Assembly (NCBI RefSeq): GCF_041146795.1
Contig: NC_135168.1
Location: 40,857,870 to 40,921,869 of the forward strand
DNA length: 64,000 nucleotides
Direction: 5' to 3'
DNA from: Maylandia zebra
Lineage: Eukaryota; Chordata; Actinopteri; Cichliformes; Cichlidae
The notes under the pieces: generated by a model
Told to the model about the DNA's origin: nothing
Database searches by the model: none
Seen by the model: the letters and a program-made list of their open reading frames with translations, nothing else
Position numbers and translations under genes: made by a program
In this document: piece by piece, positions 12,669 through 25,240 of the stretch
Numbering within the stretch: position 1 is the stretch's first letter
How the letters are laid out: each line of letters opens with the position of its first letter

Positions 12669-13605
12669 CATTCATGGCTGCTAATATTGGCAGGGCAGGC
12701 AGGAAGGTGGGGAGAGCTGTTATGTTTGGGGGGAGGGGGTGCAAACATATGGTATGGGACAAAAGATAATGGAGAAGAGAAAGCACGCTGGGGGCAAAGG
12801 AAAAAAGCACCCTGTAGCATCAGGTGAAGGGCAGTGGGAGGAGGTGAAATCTCCATGAGCAAAAGGGAACGAGAGAGTTAAAGGAGAAAGGATATGTTTA
12901 GATAGTGAGAGTTGGAGTGAGGAGGGTGACCTACATTCATTGGGGCGGTGGTGTACTGCAGAGGTGGATGCAGGTTTTGTGTTTTCTGTATTACGCTAGA
13001 TCTTGCATGCAAACTGAAATGTCCCATATACACAGAGGAACAGAAAAATGTTTTAGACTTAATAGTGACCAACTACAGTGGCAACAATTAACTGAAGAGT
13101 AAAGTAAAAAGGACAACTCTGAGGGAGACAGTTTAGAGAGATGCTGCATTATACTCATTTAGTGCCTCTTCCCTTAATCCTATAATTGCTCTCCAGAAAA
13201 TAGGAGCATAAAATCGTCATTTACATTCACTTCGTTAGTCAGTCTCATTTGAAAGGAAGTGTGCATTTGCATAGGTGGTAGGTAAAGAAGACTTTCCGAC
13301 AGACTAATGGTCAAATTCAAGGCCACGTGTCATAATTTCTTGATGCAGTTTTTTGGTTAAGTGAGTGGTCTTAAAACTATAATATAATAATCAGAGAAAA
13401 ATATGTAGTGAAACTAAGTTGACTTAATATGAGTTTAGTATGAAAAATAGGAAATTTGCTGATGGTATTATACTGACCATAAAATTAGGCTAGACTCCTT
13501 TGTTCTGCAGATTTTTGGATTAAAAAAACATATGGCCTTGGGAGTTGGGGACTGAAAGGTGGCATGCCATAACACTGTAAGAAGAACTATTTTAAGGTGT
13601 ATCTA

Positions 13606-13606
<1 letters not shown>

Positions 13607-13671
<65 letters not shown>
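13607..13671. repeat. (TG)n microsatellite
   Basis: About 65 bp of uninterrupted TG in the last alpha intron, far from a splice site. Confidence 0.95.
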
Positions 13672-13672
<1 letters not shown>

Positions 13673-15245
13673 AGATTAAAGGTAAGGTAGAACAGTCTAG
13701 AAGCTATGTGGGACTGTTTCTGAATTTCTACTCACCATCTGCCTTCTATTCCTAGCTCAGATATTTACTTTCCTTTATTGTCAGTCTGTTCTTTTATTCC
13801 ATCCCATATTTAAATATCTTGCCAGTTCTCTTACTTTTCTCCCTCTCTCTGGAGAATAAATCGATCTCCACTTTCTAAATGTTGTTGTTATAGCACCTGC
13901 ATGGCTACATAAACCCTATACAGACAAATAGGAATGTCTCAAACTTCTACTCATACACTGAAAATTATTGTCATTTTACATTAAATTTAAACCCTGTCTC
14001 TGGGGACTTGTGTCCACCATCTGCCACATGATCTAGGTGGGAGCAAATAGCAAGGTGATCAGTCTGGCATGAAACCCAAACAGACACATCCAGACACATA
14101 CATACTGCATATTAATGCATAATTGTTGAATACCTGCAAACACCTGCAGCTGCATAGTATTTTTACCCTTAGCTGTATCCTTATTTCATTTGCCGTCAGC
14201 ACAGTTTAGAATGTGTGGTGATTTATTCAGCCACCCAAATGTATTCTTCTATCAACACAAAGGCAGTAAAAAAAACTGGATGCATGAATTAGAATTAGGC
14301 TTTTAGGTATACGGTATTATCACATTTTGTTTTTATTAAAATGTACACACACTCAATGCTCAGCACAGAACAGTAACAGAGACTGGTGCTATTTTAGAAA
14401 AGGGTGTGGTCCCACTGCAGTATGGTAAAAGCAAAACAAAATGCACCTTGAGGATCTTTTAATACATTTTTTTCTCTGCTCCCACCCTCCGTTTTGGTGG
14501 TGAGTGCTTCATATCTGCATCCATCCTTGCACATTCTGGCTCCTTTTTCTTCCTCCTCCTCTTGCTTCTCAGCTCGTTATGTAACGCTACACTGCGCTCC
14601 ACTGCGCTTCTGCCCGAGTGGCCGATGGTAAGGCAGGACAAGCGGATGAATAAAGTAGATGTGGCAAAATGGAGCTGGGGTGATTTGAGTGGCTGTGAAA
14701 ACCTTTGGCTGCACAGGGGGAGCAATGGGACATTTGCATGCAGAGAAGCACGACTGGGGACTCCAGAGATCAGCTCAGGAGAGCACTGACAGTAACCCAG
14801 ACTGCTAATCCAAAATTATTAATTGGAGTGGCTTGTATCTTTCTAGCAGTGCAAAGGCAGGTGGTTTTCAGACAGGGGCAATAGTCATAACTATGAAATA
14901 CATGAACATCTTCATCTCTAATGTGCATGGTAGTTATCACTGATGGACAAACTGTTTAATACCCAGTCACATTGATGTTACTATAAACACTGTTAGACTT
15001 GATTAAGACTCTTGTCATTAACTGGAGGGATGGCAGTTGGATGACTAAATTTCCATGCTACATTAGTTGAAAGGTCAGGGGAAATGAGAGATAGACAGAG
15101 GAAAGAGGGTGTGGAGTTTTAGTGTGCGAAAAACATGAGCATTTAATATTGATGCAATAATGTTGAGATCAGTGTTGAGTGAGGCGAGTGTGTCACCACT
15201 GTGAAGTAAAAGATACAAAGAAGATGGAATGAAGAGACATACAAG

Positions 15246-15287
15246 CACTTTTATATTTAGCACATCAAAGTGCTAAATATAAAAGTG
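15246..15287. repeat. Short perfect inverted repeat (hairpin)
   Basis: Two 17-nt arms (15246-15262 and 15271-15287, CACTTTTATATTTAGCA and its complement) are separated by 8 nt. They match perfectly. It could be a tiny foldback insertion; no target duplication is evident. Confidence 0.8.
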
Positions 15288-18234
15288 ACAGATGTGCAGT
15301 TACATCTCAGATCTAATACACATCACTGTCTACTGTAGTTAGTAACATCAAAATGACCCATGAGCCTTACAGAGTTGGGATTCTGTTATGATATTACCTT
15401 TTTAGTTGCACCAGAGCCGATCATGACCAGACTATAGTCTCACTTGACCCCACATCCCTATAATCCCGCATAACACAGTGTCTTTTTTTATTAGTGTCAC
15501 TCTACTCAGCCTTACTGTTTCCCATCTGCATGCTCCCAGCATGACTCATCACTCTCCAGGGTGTTATTCCGTTTATGATTGTAACTTTGCATGGAGGCAC
15601 TGCTGTCTCATCAAGTTCACACATTGAATTAGACAGGTAATTTCTTAGAGGCAAGAGACTGGACACTTTAGAGCAAAGCTTTGCCAGTATTTCAGTGTTA
15701 TGCATTTTCATTTAGTGCTTCAGTTTTTCTTTTCTTTGTTTCTCCTCTGCTTTTGCGATTATAAAATTAGTCTTATATTTCTGCTGGGGGGAAAGGGATA
15801 AGGGCTTATCCATGGGAGAAAGGCTGTCATCTTAATGAATGTGACTTTTTCTGTCTCTCGGTCTACATTTAGAGAAAGCCTGTCTGCCCTGATCTTCTCA
15901 GTCTCTTTGTCAAGTTCAGTCTTCTCTCTATAGCTCTTACAGCTGTGTTGTCACAGTCAATGAAAGCATGATATTTGCGGGCTATAGCAATGGGGAATGA
16001 TGCAAATACATGGCCCACTTAATTATTTTCATTTTTATTTCAATGATTATTTTTTTTATTTTTTTTAGTGTATTACTATTCATTGTTTCTTAAAGCCCAA
16101 CCAACTGTCTAAAACACATATATTCAAATTGCAGTGTAATAAAGTGCAAATGAATATGCAAGTGTTTACACTGGAGAAGGTAAAACTTTAAATTGCTTAT
16201 TTGTTTCGCTTGAAAATTATTGAAATGTTGAACCGATTGTTAGTAGGTGCCTGGTAGTTTCTCTATTCCACCTAATCATGTCAGCTATTATTCAAATTTG
16301 AAAAAAAAATCCTGTTTTCTGATTCAGCTTGGGCAGTTTCCCAACAAGACAAGCTTTAGAGGAGTACCCGCCTCAATCAGCGGGACACATCTCATCCCAA
16401 CTAATAAGTTTAAAGGAGGGAACAAGTCTAAGAAACAACGAAGACATTTTTTTTTAAAATTAAATAGAACATAAGAATTGGATTTAGTTTATTATTCTTC
16501 AACTTGATGGAACCCGAGAGTTTGGGTGTATCACTCTTTCACTATAGCCACTATAATTCCTATCAATGTAATGTTTATGTGGGTTATCCGGATTTATTGA
16601 AACAGTTCCCCCAGTTCTGCCTTTGCTCACATCTACTGTTACATTCATGAAGTGAAAATTATGTTTTTATGTCTGAGGTTCTTTTTTAACTACACAAGAT
16701 ATTCATAATAATCATAATTAAAAAGTTATATTTAGTGTATTTAAAAGTTTTCTGTCACACTGGCTTAGTATTACGTTTTCAACAGCAGATTAATGTTATG
16801 GCCCTGCAGGCCTCTCAGGTCTTACTTTGGTAAGACACATTTTTACCAAAGAACAACAATTTTCTTTCGCTGCCTCAGTCGAACCTCCCATGTGTTTGTG
16901 CATCTCCTCTGGCCTGTGCATTAGGCCTCTGTATTAGGCACTGAAACGCCACAAAGCAAATTTAAATGTCAGGAAATTACCAAACAGTGAGTGCTGTTGA
17001 GTGCTTTCTGTAATAGTTATAGAACTGCCACAAAAACAAAGCCTTTCATGTTTGTATTTAGGCTGACATTTGACTTGAAATAAAAAAAAATTAAGACATA
17101 GTGTGTAACATGAAAGCTCAGTAGGTAATAAAAGAATAAGATAATTTTGGAAGCTGGTATTCTTTACTCTGGGTACTGCATGAGGTCACACTTCTTTTCC
17201 CAGACTCTGTTACTTTTGGTTGAATAGAGCCGTGTTCAGTTTATCTCCTCTTTGCAAAGAACACAGAAAAGGAGTCAGAGTAATATAAGGAATATGAAAA
17301 GCAAGTGTGGCAAGTAGGTAATTTCTGTGAGGAAAGAACCAAAGTGACTGTGCCTTATGTTATCATGTTCTGTGCAATAACAAAGTACCAACCAACTAAG
17401 TAAGGATGTGATCATGCATTGAAGCATTGTCAGGCTGGCTGTCCAGGCCTTTCGAAATACAGCTGTTTGTGACTGAATAATGGTGTGTTATGTCTGCATC
17501 CATTCATAAACATGCTACCATTTCTAGCAGTGCAGTGTATAACCCAAGAGCTGGCTGCAGCAGCTAATACATTATCTAATAAAATTGAAATGTTTCTCCA
17601 AGGTAAATTCCTCTCACAGCTTCAGTTCAAGACCTTTCTCAGCTTTTAACATAGTAATTAAAGTCATATTAGCTTGGATAGGTAGGGAGATTTTGATTTA
17701 CTGCCCACTTTATATTTTCTTTCTTTAAACCTCCCACAAAGTTCAACCACTTCCCACCTTTTATATCATGTCATGTCTGTTGTTACCAATAATTATGTAC
17801 TGATAATTTTTTTTTTCATTGACTGCTGTGGAGATCATTGACATTTAACTGCATTTGGACTTTTAACCTAGTAAATCTGATTAATGTATATGAATGTGAA
17901 GGACAGATTTTCCCTGTGCTTTTCATTTACTTTGCAGTAGCAGATTACACAGTGATTGCCTCTTATAGGCATGCTTTATAAGCTAAAATGATTACTTTTA
18001 TCTGATATCTTTAAGAAATTAAGAATCAAAAATATAAATCTGATGACATGAAGACATTTGAAGGACACAGAATAATGGAAAGGATGACCATAAAATACCA
18101 CCATAGTTTACCATTATTTTTTTTTTTTGGTAGTAAACGTACAGTGCTATAGTAGCACACAGCCACCACTGAGTCATTTCAAGAAAAAAAGAAACGTGAT
18201 ATAAACTATTATTCCATCTTTTCTTTTCTTTCAG

Positions 18235-18542
18235 ATGGTGAAGGAGGAGAGGTTTCGCCCCCGATGGGTGCTGGCGTAGACAGCAACAGCTGGCACTTTC
18301 GCTATGGCCCCGGTGGTCCAGGTGCACCTCCACAACACCTAAAACCTGGAGAAGTTCCCCCAGAAGCCTTCATTATCCCTGGCTCCCCTGCCATAATATC
18401 TATCAGACAAAACCAAGGAGGCGAGGACGACAAGAGTGATTTCATTACCTTTGGAAAGAAAGAGGAGGCCAAGAAGAAAAAGAAGAAGAAGAAGGAAAAG
18501 AAAGACAAGAAGGATAAAGGAAAAGATGATGGAGATGAGTAG
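18235..18542 (+). CDS. pcdhac2: Protocadherin alpha constant exon 3 (C-terminus)
   Basis: A 308-nt coding part that completes an Asp codon and ends at TAG. It encodes [38 protein letters not shown] and [12 protein letters not shown], then a Lys-rich tail of alternating K/E/D ending GDE. This is the standard order of the alpha constant domain, and the poly-Lys tail is typical of alpha but not gamma. The assembled protein is 848+21+1+28+1+101 = 1000 residues, with split codons counted once. The alpha cytoplasmic domain is known to bind FAK/PYK2 kinases; nothing in the sequence argues against that here. Confidence 0.96.
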
Positions 18543-21270
18543 ATGAGAAGAGAATTAAAACTACAAAGTAGAAAAGGGTGTTGTTAAAACAGAGGTATCA
18601 ACTTAAGTCCACTGGGAAAAATACATTGTAAAACTATTTCCTAATTTCACATTTTGATCATAATATTAATTTAAAAATCTCTCTCCTTTGTGAACCTGGC
18701 CTTTTCAAGATTTATTTTACCTTCAGTTCCTGATTGTGGTAAATTACAGATCTTGCCTTGATTGAACAAATAATACAATACCTAATAAAATTATAGCGTT
18801 TTCCCCACACCCCTATGTGCCTACACACCCCAAGTCAACTCACGACATCCTTTAACCCACTGGGCTTATTGGCACCTCTGTCTTACCCCATCCAAACTAA
18901 AGTGTATAAATCACTCCCTCTCTCTCTCTCTCTCAGAGGAGATGAGATGCTTTTACGAGAACAACTAAAAGCTGTGCCAGCAAAGGAAAAGAAGAAACAA
19001 AAAAAAAAGACTGAGACAGATTTCTGCAGTCTGGAGCTGGACACACTCTACTTGTAAATATCATGGGCGAGAGTCACCTAAATTAAGGCTAACAAGAAAC
19101 TGCTGCAGATTCCTCTGGTAATTACCAACAGTGTTTCCTGAGATCTCAATGAAACCACATGCACATACGCATGCTCACATATTCAAACATGCAAACACAA
19201 ACTTATCATGAAAAAGTGGACACAGAAAGCACTTGACACTAAGAGAGAGGGAGCAAAAAACAGCTGGCATAAAAGAAAAGTGCTTGAAACCAGACACTGC
19301 AAGCTTTTTGCCCTGCACAGTTGCCTATGAGGTGCACATCAACTCTCTCAGGATTGATGCAGCATGATTTGCAATCACTCTGTATTTGCTCACTGCATTG
19401 AAAGAACACATCTTCCGCCAGAACCCCAACTGAGGAATGCAGAGAACACTGGAAAGATGGAGAGAAGACACCTCAGATTCTCCTGAGTATCACCAAGGGG
19501 AGAGTCCAGCAGGGCTGGCACATGACTCCATGCTGAGTCAGTGGACTCTAATGAAAACTTTGAGTTCATCAGGAGAGTCTTTGATAACACCATCTTTCCT
19601 CCCCCACTGCAGCAAAAGCCTAATGCTTTCTGCTTTGAATGTTTGGTAGCAACCAGTCCTTACCCAATACCTTGAGTTTACAAATGCTCACCTGCTTGTA
19701 CTTGCCCCATGCTGCCAGGAGCCATCTTCTCCTGCCCAAACCGCCTTTTTTTGTGACAATGAAGTTTGTAAACATGTTATGTTTTCATTCATTTTCTGAA
19801 GAGATTCATTATAACATACTCTTTTTTTCTTCATAGCTTTAAATGATTTTTGCTTGACATACCCATCACCATTTACCCTCAAACACTGACCCTAATCCCC
19901 ACTCTAACCCCCTGCCCAGGATCAGTCCTGGGAGTGGCCCGTTCTGAACATTGTGGTGTGCTGCTGAGAGCAGCATGGAGTAATGTGGATGAGGCCTGGG
20001 GAAACCCAGTTGGGGAGAGGGGCTATGCCCTGAACTCTTGTCAGATGTTTCTTAAGTGCAAAACGGTTCAGCGCTTTTAACTTGTGAATAATACACTATG
20101 TGGTTCATTTCCTGTTTGTAGCCACTAATGAGAGAGGACCAGGTGGGATGAGGCTGATTACAGGGACCCTGGAGGACTGGGATAGAGTGAGGAGACAGGT
20201 GCCGTGGGCTGGCCCTCCCTCTCCATGTACAAGAGAAGTTCTCCAGCTGATTGTTCACATATTAGCTTGTATGTACGCTGTAAATGTAGCGTAGACTAGA
20301 TTGCCTCTACATTAGCAATTGAAACTTGATAAGAATATGGGCAACTAAGGACTCCGATCCCAGAGCTATATCCCACCAATCCTCTCTCAAGAGGTTTTGA
20401 AGTAGGGGCACACACACTAGCCTCAAGGCCTGCTTCTGTTGGTTTCCCTCCCCCTGCCTGTAACTTGTTGCCACATCCCCAGAGTTTTGCGGCTCAGTAT
20501 GACGTCACTCCATTAAGTGGCTGCTGCATGTACTGCTCTAAGGAAACACATACTATATAGAGAAATATATATATAAATAGATAGATGGCTATGATTTTAT
20601 TCTTTTGTATTATCATTTTTCTTCATTACTCGCACAGGAGATATTTGTATGTACTTCTGTCTCTGCCAAACATCGATGTACTAAAATCTTCACGCTCCAC
20701 AGATGTTGTATGGCATCCACTAAACCTCTTTAGATATTTGTAAATGCTATAGTGTGATACCTTTCAACGCAAGTTCATTATTTTTCTTTCACCAATGATA
20801 ATTTTGTTTTGGAGAACAAACAAAGCAAGAAAAAAAAGAAAAAAAAATCACTCTGTGTCTGGCTTTGACATGATGACCTAACTAACACTGTATTATTGTA
20901 ACTGAAATATGTATGATCCTATGATGAGCTATCACTTCCCTTTCACTCTTAAAAAATAAAAAAGAGAAAAAAATCCAGTGTAAAAAATAAAAGGATATAT
21001 GTAGTGTATGCTTGTGTTTAGTGAGTGTTCATGCTGTCATTCTTTTCCAATGTATGGTGGTGAATTATGGTGGCTATGTGCTGTTCTGATTGGATCAGCC
21101 AAGATCTGTTGTAAAACCCTTTTTTGTACACCCTCTCATCAACTGTGACAGTGACGTAGTGAATTTCATTTACTTCATTTATTTTTTTGACTTTTTATTT
21201 TCCATAAATGGATACAGTGGTAATGTGTTTGGTTTATAAATCACTAATAAAATTTGCTTTATTAAAATAC
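18543..21270 (+). other. pcdhac2: 3' UTR of the alpha protocadherin gene
   Basis: 2.7 kb of non-coding sequence from the stop to the best poly(A) signal. It includes CT-rich and A-rich tracts (near 18917-18935 and 20825-20850) and a TGACGTCA palindrome near 20500. Earlier AATAAA-type hexamers at about 20954-20990 could give a shorter end. The exact 3' end is inferred from signals. Confidence 0.6.
21246..21251 (+). terminator. pcdhac2: Distal poly(A) signal AATAAA
   Basis: A canonical hexamer followed about 35 bases later by a TTGTGTGTGTG GU-rich element, the usual arrangement of a cleavage site. Confidence 0.7.
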
Positions 21271-23214
21271 ATGTGAACATATTGTCTTGTGTGTGTGAGA
21301 GAGATAGCTCTGTGCTTTTCCCCTGCCATTTGAAGGCCAATTAAATAGTGACTAAATCTATTTCAGGTTTTAAGGGGAAAAAAATCTATTTTTTAGCACC
21401 CAGTTCATGTGCACGTTTAAAATACTACACCTATTTAAAAGTTGCCTTTACAATTAAAATTTTTTGGCAGGCAATATAGAAAACAAGTGCATCTCCTTAC
21501 AGAGGGCATGGCGAACAAAATATCTGCAGGCAGCTCTTCTCTGTCACACATGCTCACATCCTTCTTTCTCTGAACTGACATGCAGTTAGGTACAAAGACT
21601 TGTTCCCTACAGAGATGAAAGACAAGCACATTGAGGTACTTAGTTTGGGTGCCTAATTTCTCCTCATTAAAAGCATGGTCACAGATGATCCAAATGGTCC
21701 CATGTGAAAGTAAGCTTCCAGATGCACCATAATTTAATAGAGTGGCTAAGTAGATTTGATGTATCCCAGTGTGTGAGTTTGTCGAAACACCTACACAGTA
21801 GTGAGCCATTACTCATTCTGGCCTAGATAAAATGCCGCATTGATAATCAATACATTTATCCAGTTTGTCAGGAAATTCAATAGTTTCCTACTTTAGACTG
21901 TTAAAAAAAATCAAATTTCCTACTTTGCTTTTATCTGTAGTCTCGGTTGAACAAAATGTAAGACATTTTCAATGCTGAGTTAATAGCCCAATACTAATGC
22001 TAATAAAGTCTCCTTCTTTCCAGTTTTCATCCAAAGAGGGGAGACTGTGATGAGAGAGGTTCAAGAGTTCATGTTTAAAAAAAATGCTTGCAAAGATGCA
22101 ACATCCGTTTCTTTATTTCATTCTCTCCTGGAGACAGTTTCCATGGTTACGGCTATTTGGGGAATAGTCTCTATAGCAACAGCCTTATATACTTAGCAAG
22201 CACAGGAGGGTTGAAACAGCAGGGTGCCCTGGATGGGTGTGTCCTTTTATATGCCACAGACAGCATTTCACAAATGACTATAGCTACTGATTTGAAGATT
22301 CAATACAGTATCTCAAATTCCTTTTCTAACAGGAACAACAGATAAGAAAACACTTTAACCAAAAGACCTACGCCCACACATTCAAAATCCCTACAGTAAC
22401 ACATTCCCATGAGGATTTACAAGATATGTTGTGGTATTTGTATATTTTAGCTCATTTGAGGTATACAAACAAATTAGCAAACAAAACAATTGGATTGGTT
22501 GCAGAAAAGTAGCCCACAGTGTTTGGTCTGCAGAGCAGTGAATCTCTGGCTAATGAATATGGATATATATCATGACATAGCAAACAGAAAGAAGCACAAC
22601 AGAGGGCCACTTGCTGACACTATTTACACACTGTACCTTTCAGACACAAATGTGAACAAATTAAAACACAACATAAACACAGACTACACAATATTTTTTT
22701 AGGACATGTAAGGAACTAATGGATGAAGGCCAGAACAAAAAAATGTCAAAAACATAACAGAAACGAAATGCCATATAAATGTGCACTGAAACTGCAGTGA
22801 CTCAGGAAAATCATCCTGTCAAGGAAGCAAAATTGAGTGACTTGAGTTAAGATAGTGAGATTAATATGAGGAATAATTTTGGCCTGTGGCAAAAACAGAG
22901 ATACAAGTTATAACTTGGAAAGGCAGTTCCTCTGAGAAAGTGCAAAAGAGTTAAGGAAACTGGATTAGACAGTAGGTTGAGAATTAGGAAAAAAATTTCA
23001 GCCTGATTAAGACAAATGATCTTGAAGGGCTTATTGGTAGCTGAAACATTTATAGTACCCAAGTTGCAATTTGTCCTTAATGGGCTGTGTTTCTCACAGC
23101 ATTTACCCTTTTACTTTAATTTAATTTATTTATCCTTCAGTCCTGCACCTTACACATGGCTCACATGCACAGACCACAAGTCGAAATCAGTCATCCAGGG
23201 CCAGCACTGAATCT
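21271..23214. other. Non-coding interval downstream of the alpha constant exons
   Basis: No gene is supported. Near 22137-22180 lie two RFX-like motifs in a slightly GC-richer island (listed separately). The mammalian HS5-1 enhancer lies downstream of the alpha constant exons, so this interval is the positional candidate; this is an inference from synteny only. Confidence 0.55.
22137..22180. promoter_or_regulatory. Pair of RFX X-box-like motifs
   Basis: GTTTCCATGGTTAC (22137-22150) and GTCTCTATAGCAAC (22167-22180) each match GTYNCCATRGNAAC at 13 of 14 positions. Their starts are 30 bp apart, about three helical turns. A third, perfect copy is in the last alpha intron. Confidence 0.45.
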
Positions 23215-23221
23215 CATAAAA

Positions 23222-23532
23222 TGAGCTCAAGAGTTGGGAGTTTGCCTCGTAATCGGAAGGTTGCCGGTTCGAGCCCCGGCTTGGACAGTCTCGGTCGTTG
23301 TGTCCTTGGGCAAGATACTTCACCCGTTGCCTACTGGTGGTGGTCAGAGGGCCTGGTGGCGCCAGTGTCCGGCAGCCTCGCCTCTGTCAGTGTGCCCCGG
23401 GGTGACTGTGGCTACAATGTAGCTTGCCATCACCTGTGTGTGTGAATGGGTGGATGATTGGATGTGTAAAGCGCTTTGAGGTCCTTAGGGACTAGTAAAG
23501 CGCTATATAAATACAGGCCATTTACCATTTAC
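23222..23532 (+). mobile_element. tRNA-derived SINE, full length
   Basis: The head carries a Pol III A-box-like TGAGCTCAAGAG and a B box GGTTCGAGCCC. A central domain (TTGTGTCCTTGGGCAAGA) and a tail with AAAGCGCTATATAAAT follow. It is flanked by a 7-bp target duplication CATAAAA (23215-23221 and 23533-23539). A second, inverted copy lies at 34121-34430. The architecture fits the teleost V-SINE-like group; the exact family name is not assigned. Confidence 0.88.
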
Positions 23533-23539
23533 CATAAAA

Positions 23540-24434
23540 AGCATATAAACATTACATGAGCTCCTATCAGAAACTGTAGCGATTTGCAAGTGTAATAATG
23601 GGGGGGGGAAAAAATAACTGATCCCCATCAGTCACAGGACACAGACAATCATAGATCACACAATGGGCTAATATGCCAACAGCTGTGCTCTATGTTCTGT
23701 ACATTTGTGAGGGTAGGAGCCTGATTCACCTTCTAATAAAAACAAGCAAGAGTATATAATCAACATTACTGCTATATGCAGAAGCAGAAAGCAATTCATA
23801 TGTGAAATATGTGCAGAGCTTAAACAGAACTGCTGGACTTCACTAACCATCATGCAGTGCGTGTAGAACGTGTCAGTGCTTGAGAAAGTCCAGCATGAAA
23901 GTGTTAATTTCACCTAAATGCATAGAGTATTATATCTTGGCAATGTCAGACATTTCCAGGATTTTTTTACAGTGAGGACATATGAAACATATATGAACAC
24001 ATAGTGGGGAAACACTACACGAATAACCCACTGCACTTGCCACTTATTCATCAGTGTTGCATTCTTTTCATAGGCAAGAGTACTAAGTAAAAGGCGCCAT
24101 CTACTGGTTAAAATATGACAGCACGTTTGACCACAATTCAACCAGACAGGTAAATAAAGCTAGGCATTTTTACATTATTTGAAATTTCACTCCTCTCATA
24201 ATCAAAATTGGCATTCATTATGGAAAGATAATTGTTAGTATTCCTATCATTCATGCAACTGAAGGGTTTCAGTTCAGTTTTGATTTTAAATCATTATTTA
24301 AATTATTCACTTGCTGTTACCTTTTTCTTTCTTATTGAATAAAAAAATCCCCCCTAAAATGTGGTTGTTTTCTTTTGATCAATTTGCCATCTATTGTTAG
24401 TGTATTGTATGAATATCAAGCAGAAACAAGCAAA
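23540..24434. other. Non-coding interval between SINE and provirus
   Basis: No gene. It contains a short G run (about 23601-23609) and the CTCF-like motif at 24094-24107. Confidence 0.6.
24094..24107 (-). promoter_or_regulatory. CTCF core motif, reverse orientation
   Basis: GCGCCATCTACTGG is the reverse complement of CCAGTAGATGGCGC, which fits the CTCF core CCASYAGRKGGCRS at all 14 positions. It points toward the alpha promoters, whereas the CSE boxes of the gamma exons read like forward CTCF sites. In mammals HS5-1 carries reverse CTCF sites that loop to forward promoter sites. Confidence 0.55.
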
Positions 24435-24439
24435 TAAAC

Positions 24440-24846
24440 TGTTACAGGAAAAATGGTTCTATGTTTCTTTACCTTCTTTTAAATGTACAAAGATGCCTTT
24501 TGTCTGCCCTTTGCCTATGGTTAGATTAGTTTACAATTATCTTTTTAGACTTTCTCAGCAAAGACATACTGTTTTGGGACATATTGTTTTAGATTGTTTT
24601 ATCTCTCACAGCCTTCTCCCAGCTCTCTGCTGACGAGACTAGCGCCACATATGGAGTTGTTTATTTTATTTGTTTTGTATTTTCTTATCCTGTTCTCACT
24701 GTCTTTCCTATAAAAATTACCAAGCCACTGTGCATGGTGTGAGTTGTTCTTAGCAGCTCACCCGTGTACACGTTTGATAAAGAAAGTAACTTTGTCTCAT
24801 TGTGTCTTTATTTCTCCTGGGTCTTTTACAGAGTTTTCCCCCAACA
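24440..24846 (+). repeat. 5' LTR of the provirus
   Basis: 407 bp beginning TGTTACAGG and ending CCAACA, with a TATA box (TATAAAA, 24709-24715). Transcription would start about 25-30 bp later. A primer-binding site is expected just after 24846, within the TTGGTCCTTCGACAG region; the priming tRNA was not identified. Confidence 0.93.
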
Positions 24847-25121
24847 TTTCTTGGTCCTTCGACAGCCGGATCACCTCCATCGTGTCCCATCTCCGTGACC
24901 AGTCCACGTTGTTCGCCTGTCGACAGCCCACACACCAGGTGTGTGGAAAAAGACCAAGAGCGTTAAATTCGGGTCTTGGCCAACGTCTTAGAAAGCGACC
25001 CACGGTGGTGGGACCCGATCGAGGTGGACCAGACCCGGCGACACCGACCAGGTAGATACAGACACACTGACACAATCTTGCGTAAAAGCGCATTTTGAAT
25101 TCAGGGAATTTAAAATAGCGG

Positions 25122-25240
25122 AAGTAGCTCGTCGACTGGTAGCTCTGGGAGCTCGTCGACTGGTAGCGTAGCTCGTCGACTGGAAGCTTTGGAAGCTCGT
25201 CGACTGGTAGCTTTGGAGCTCTGGGTAGCTCCCCCAGCTG
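25122..25240 (+). repeat. Tandem GTCGAC-containing repeats in the proviral leader
   Basis: Four copies of AGCTCGTCGACTGG at irregular spacing (about 20-30 bp), each separated by AGCT-rich linkers. The repeats are GC-richer than their surroundings and lie in the 5' leader, where retroviral RNA dimerisation and packaging signals reside. Function is not shown. Confidence 0.8.

Larger units (their letters stand above)
9814..18234 (+). other. Intron between alpha constant exons 2 and 3
   Basis: 8.4 kb without a supported gene. It holds a second TG microsatellite (13607-13671), a perfect RFX X-box-like motif (12655-12668) and a small perfect hairpin (15246-15287). In mouse the HS7 enhancer lies in the corresponding intron; by position only, GC-richer patches near 12.2-12.7 kb and 14.5-14.8 kb could be regulatory. 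The acceptor is a good T/C-rich tract ending TTTCAG. Confidence 0.65.

Noticed and set aside
12632..12862. Pro-rich minus-strand open frame
   Set aside because: Arises from G-rich sequence on the + strand; no supporting signal.
23222..23295. tRNA gene
   Set aside because: The A and B boxes belong to the SINE head; the cloverleaf is not complete and the element has a target duplication.
23221..23445. Two overlapping open frames of about 60-75 codons
   Set aside because: They lie wholly within a SINE.
25122..25240. CRISPR-like array
   Set aside because: Vertebrate DNA, irregular spacing, units inside a retroviral leader.
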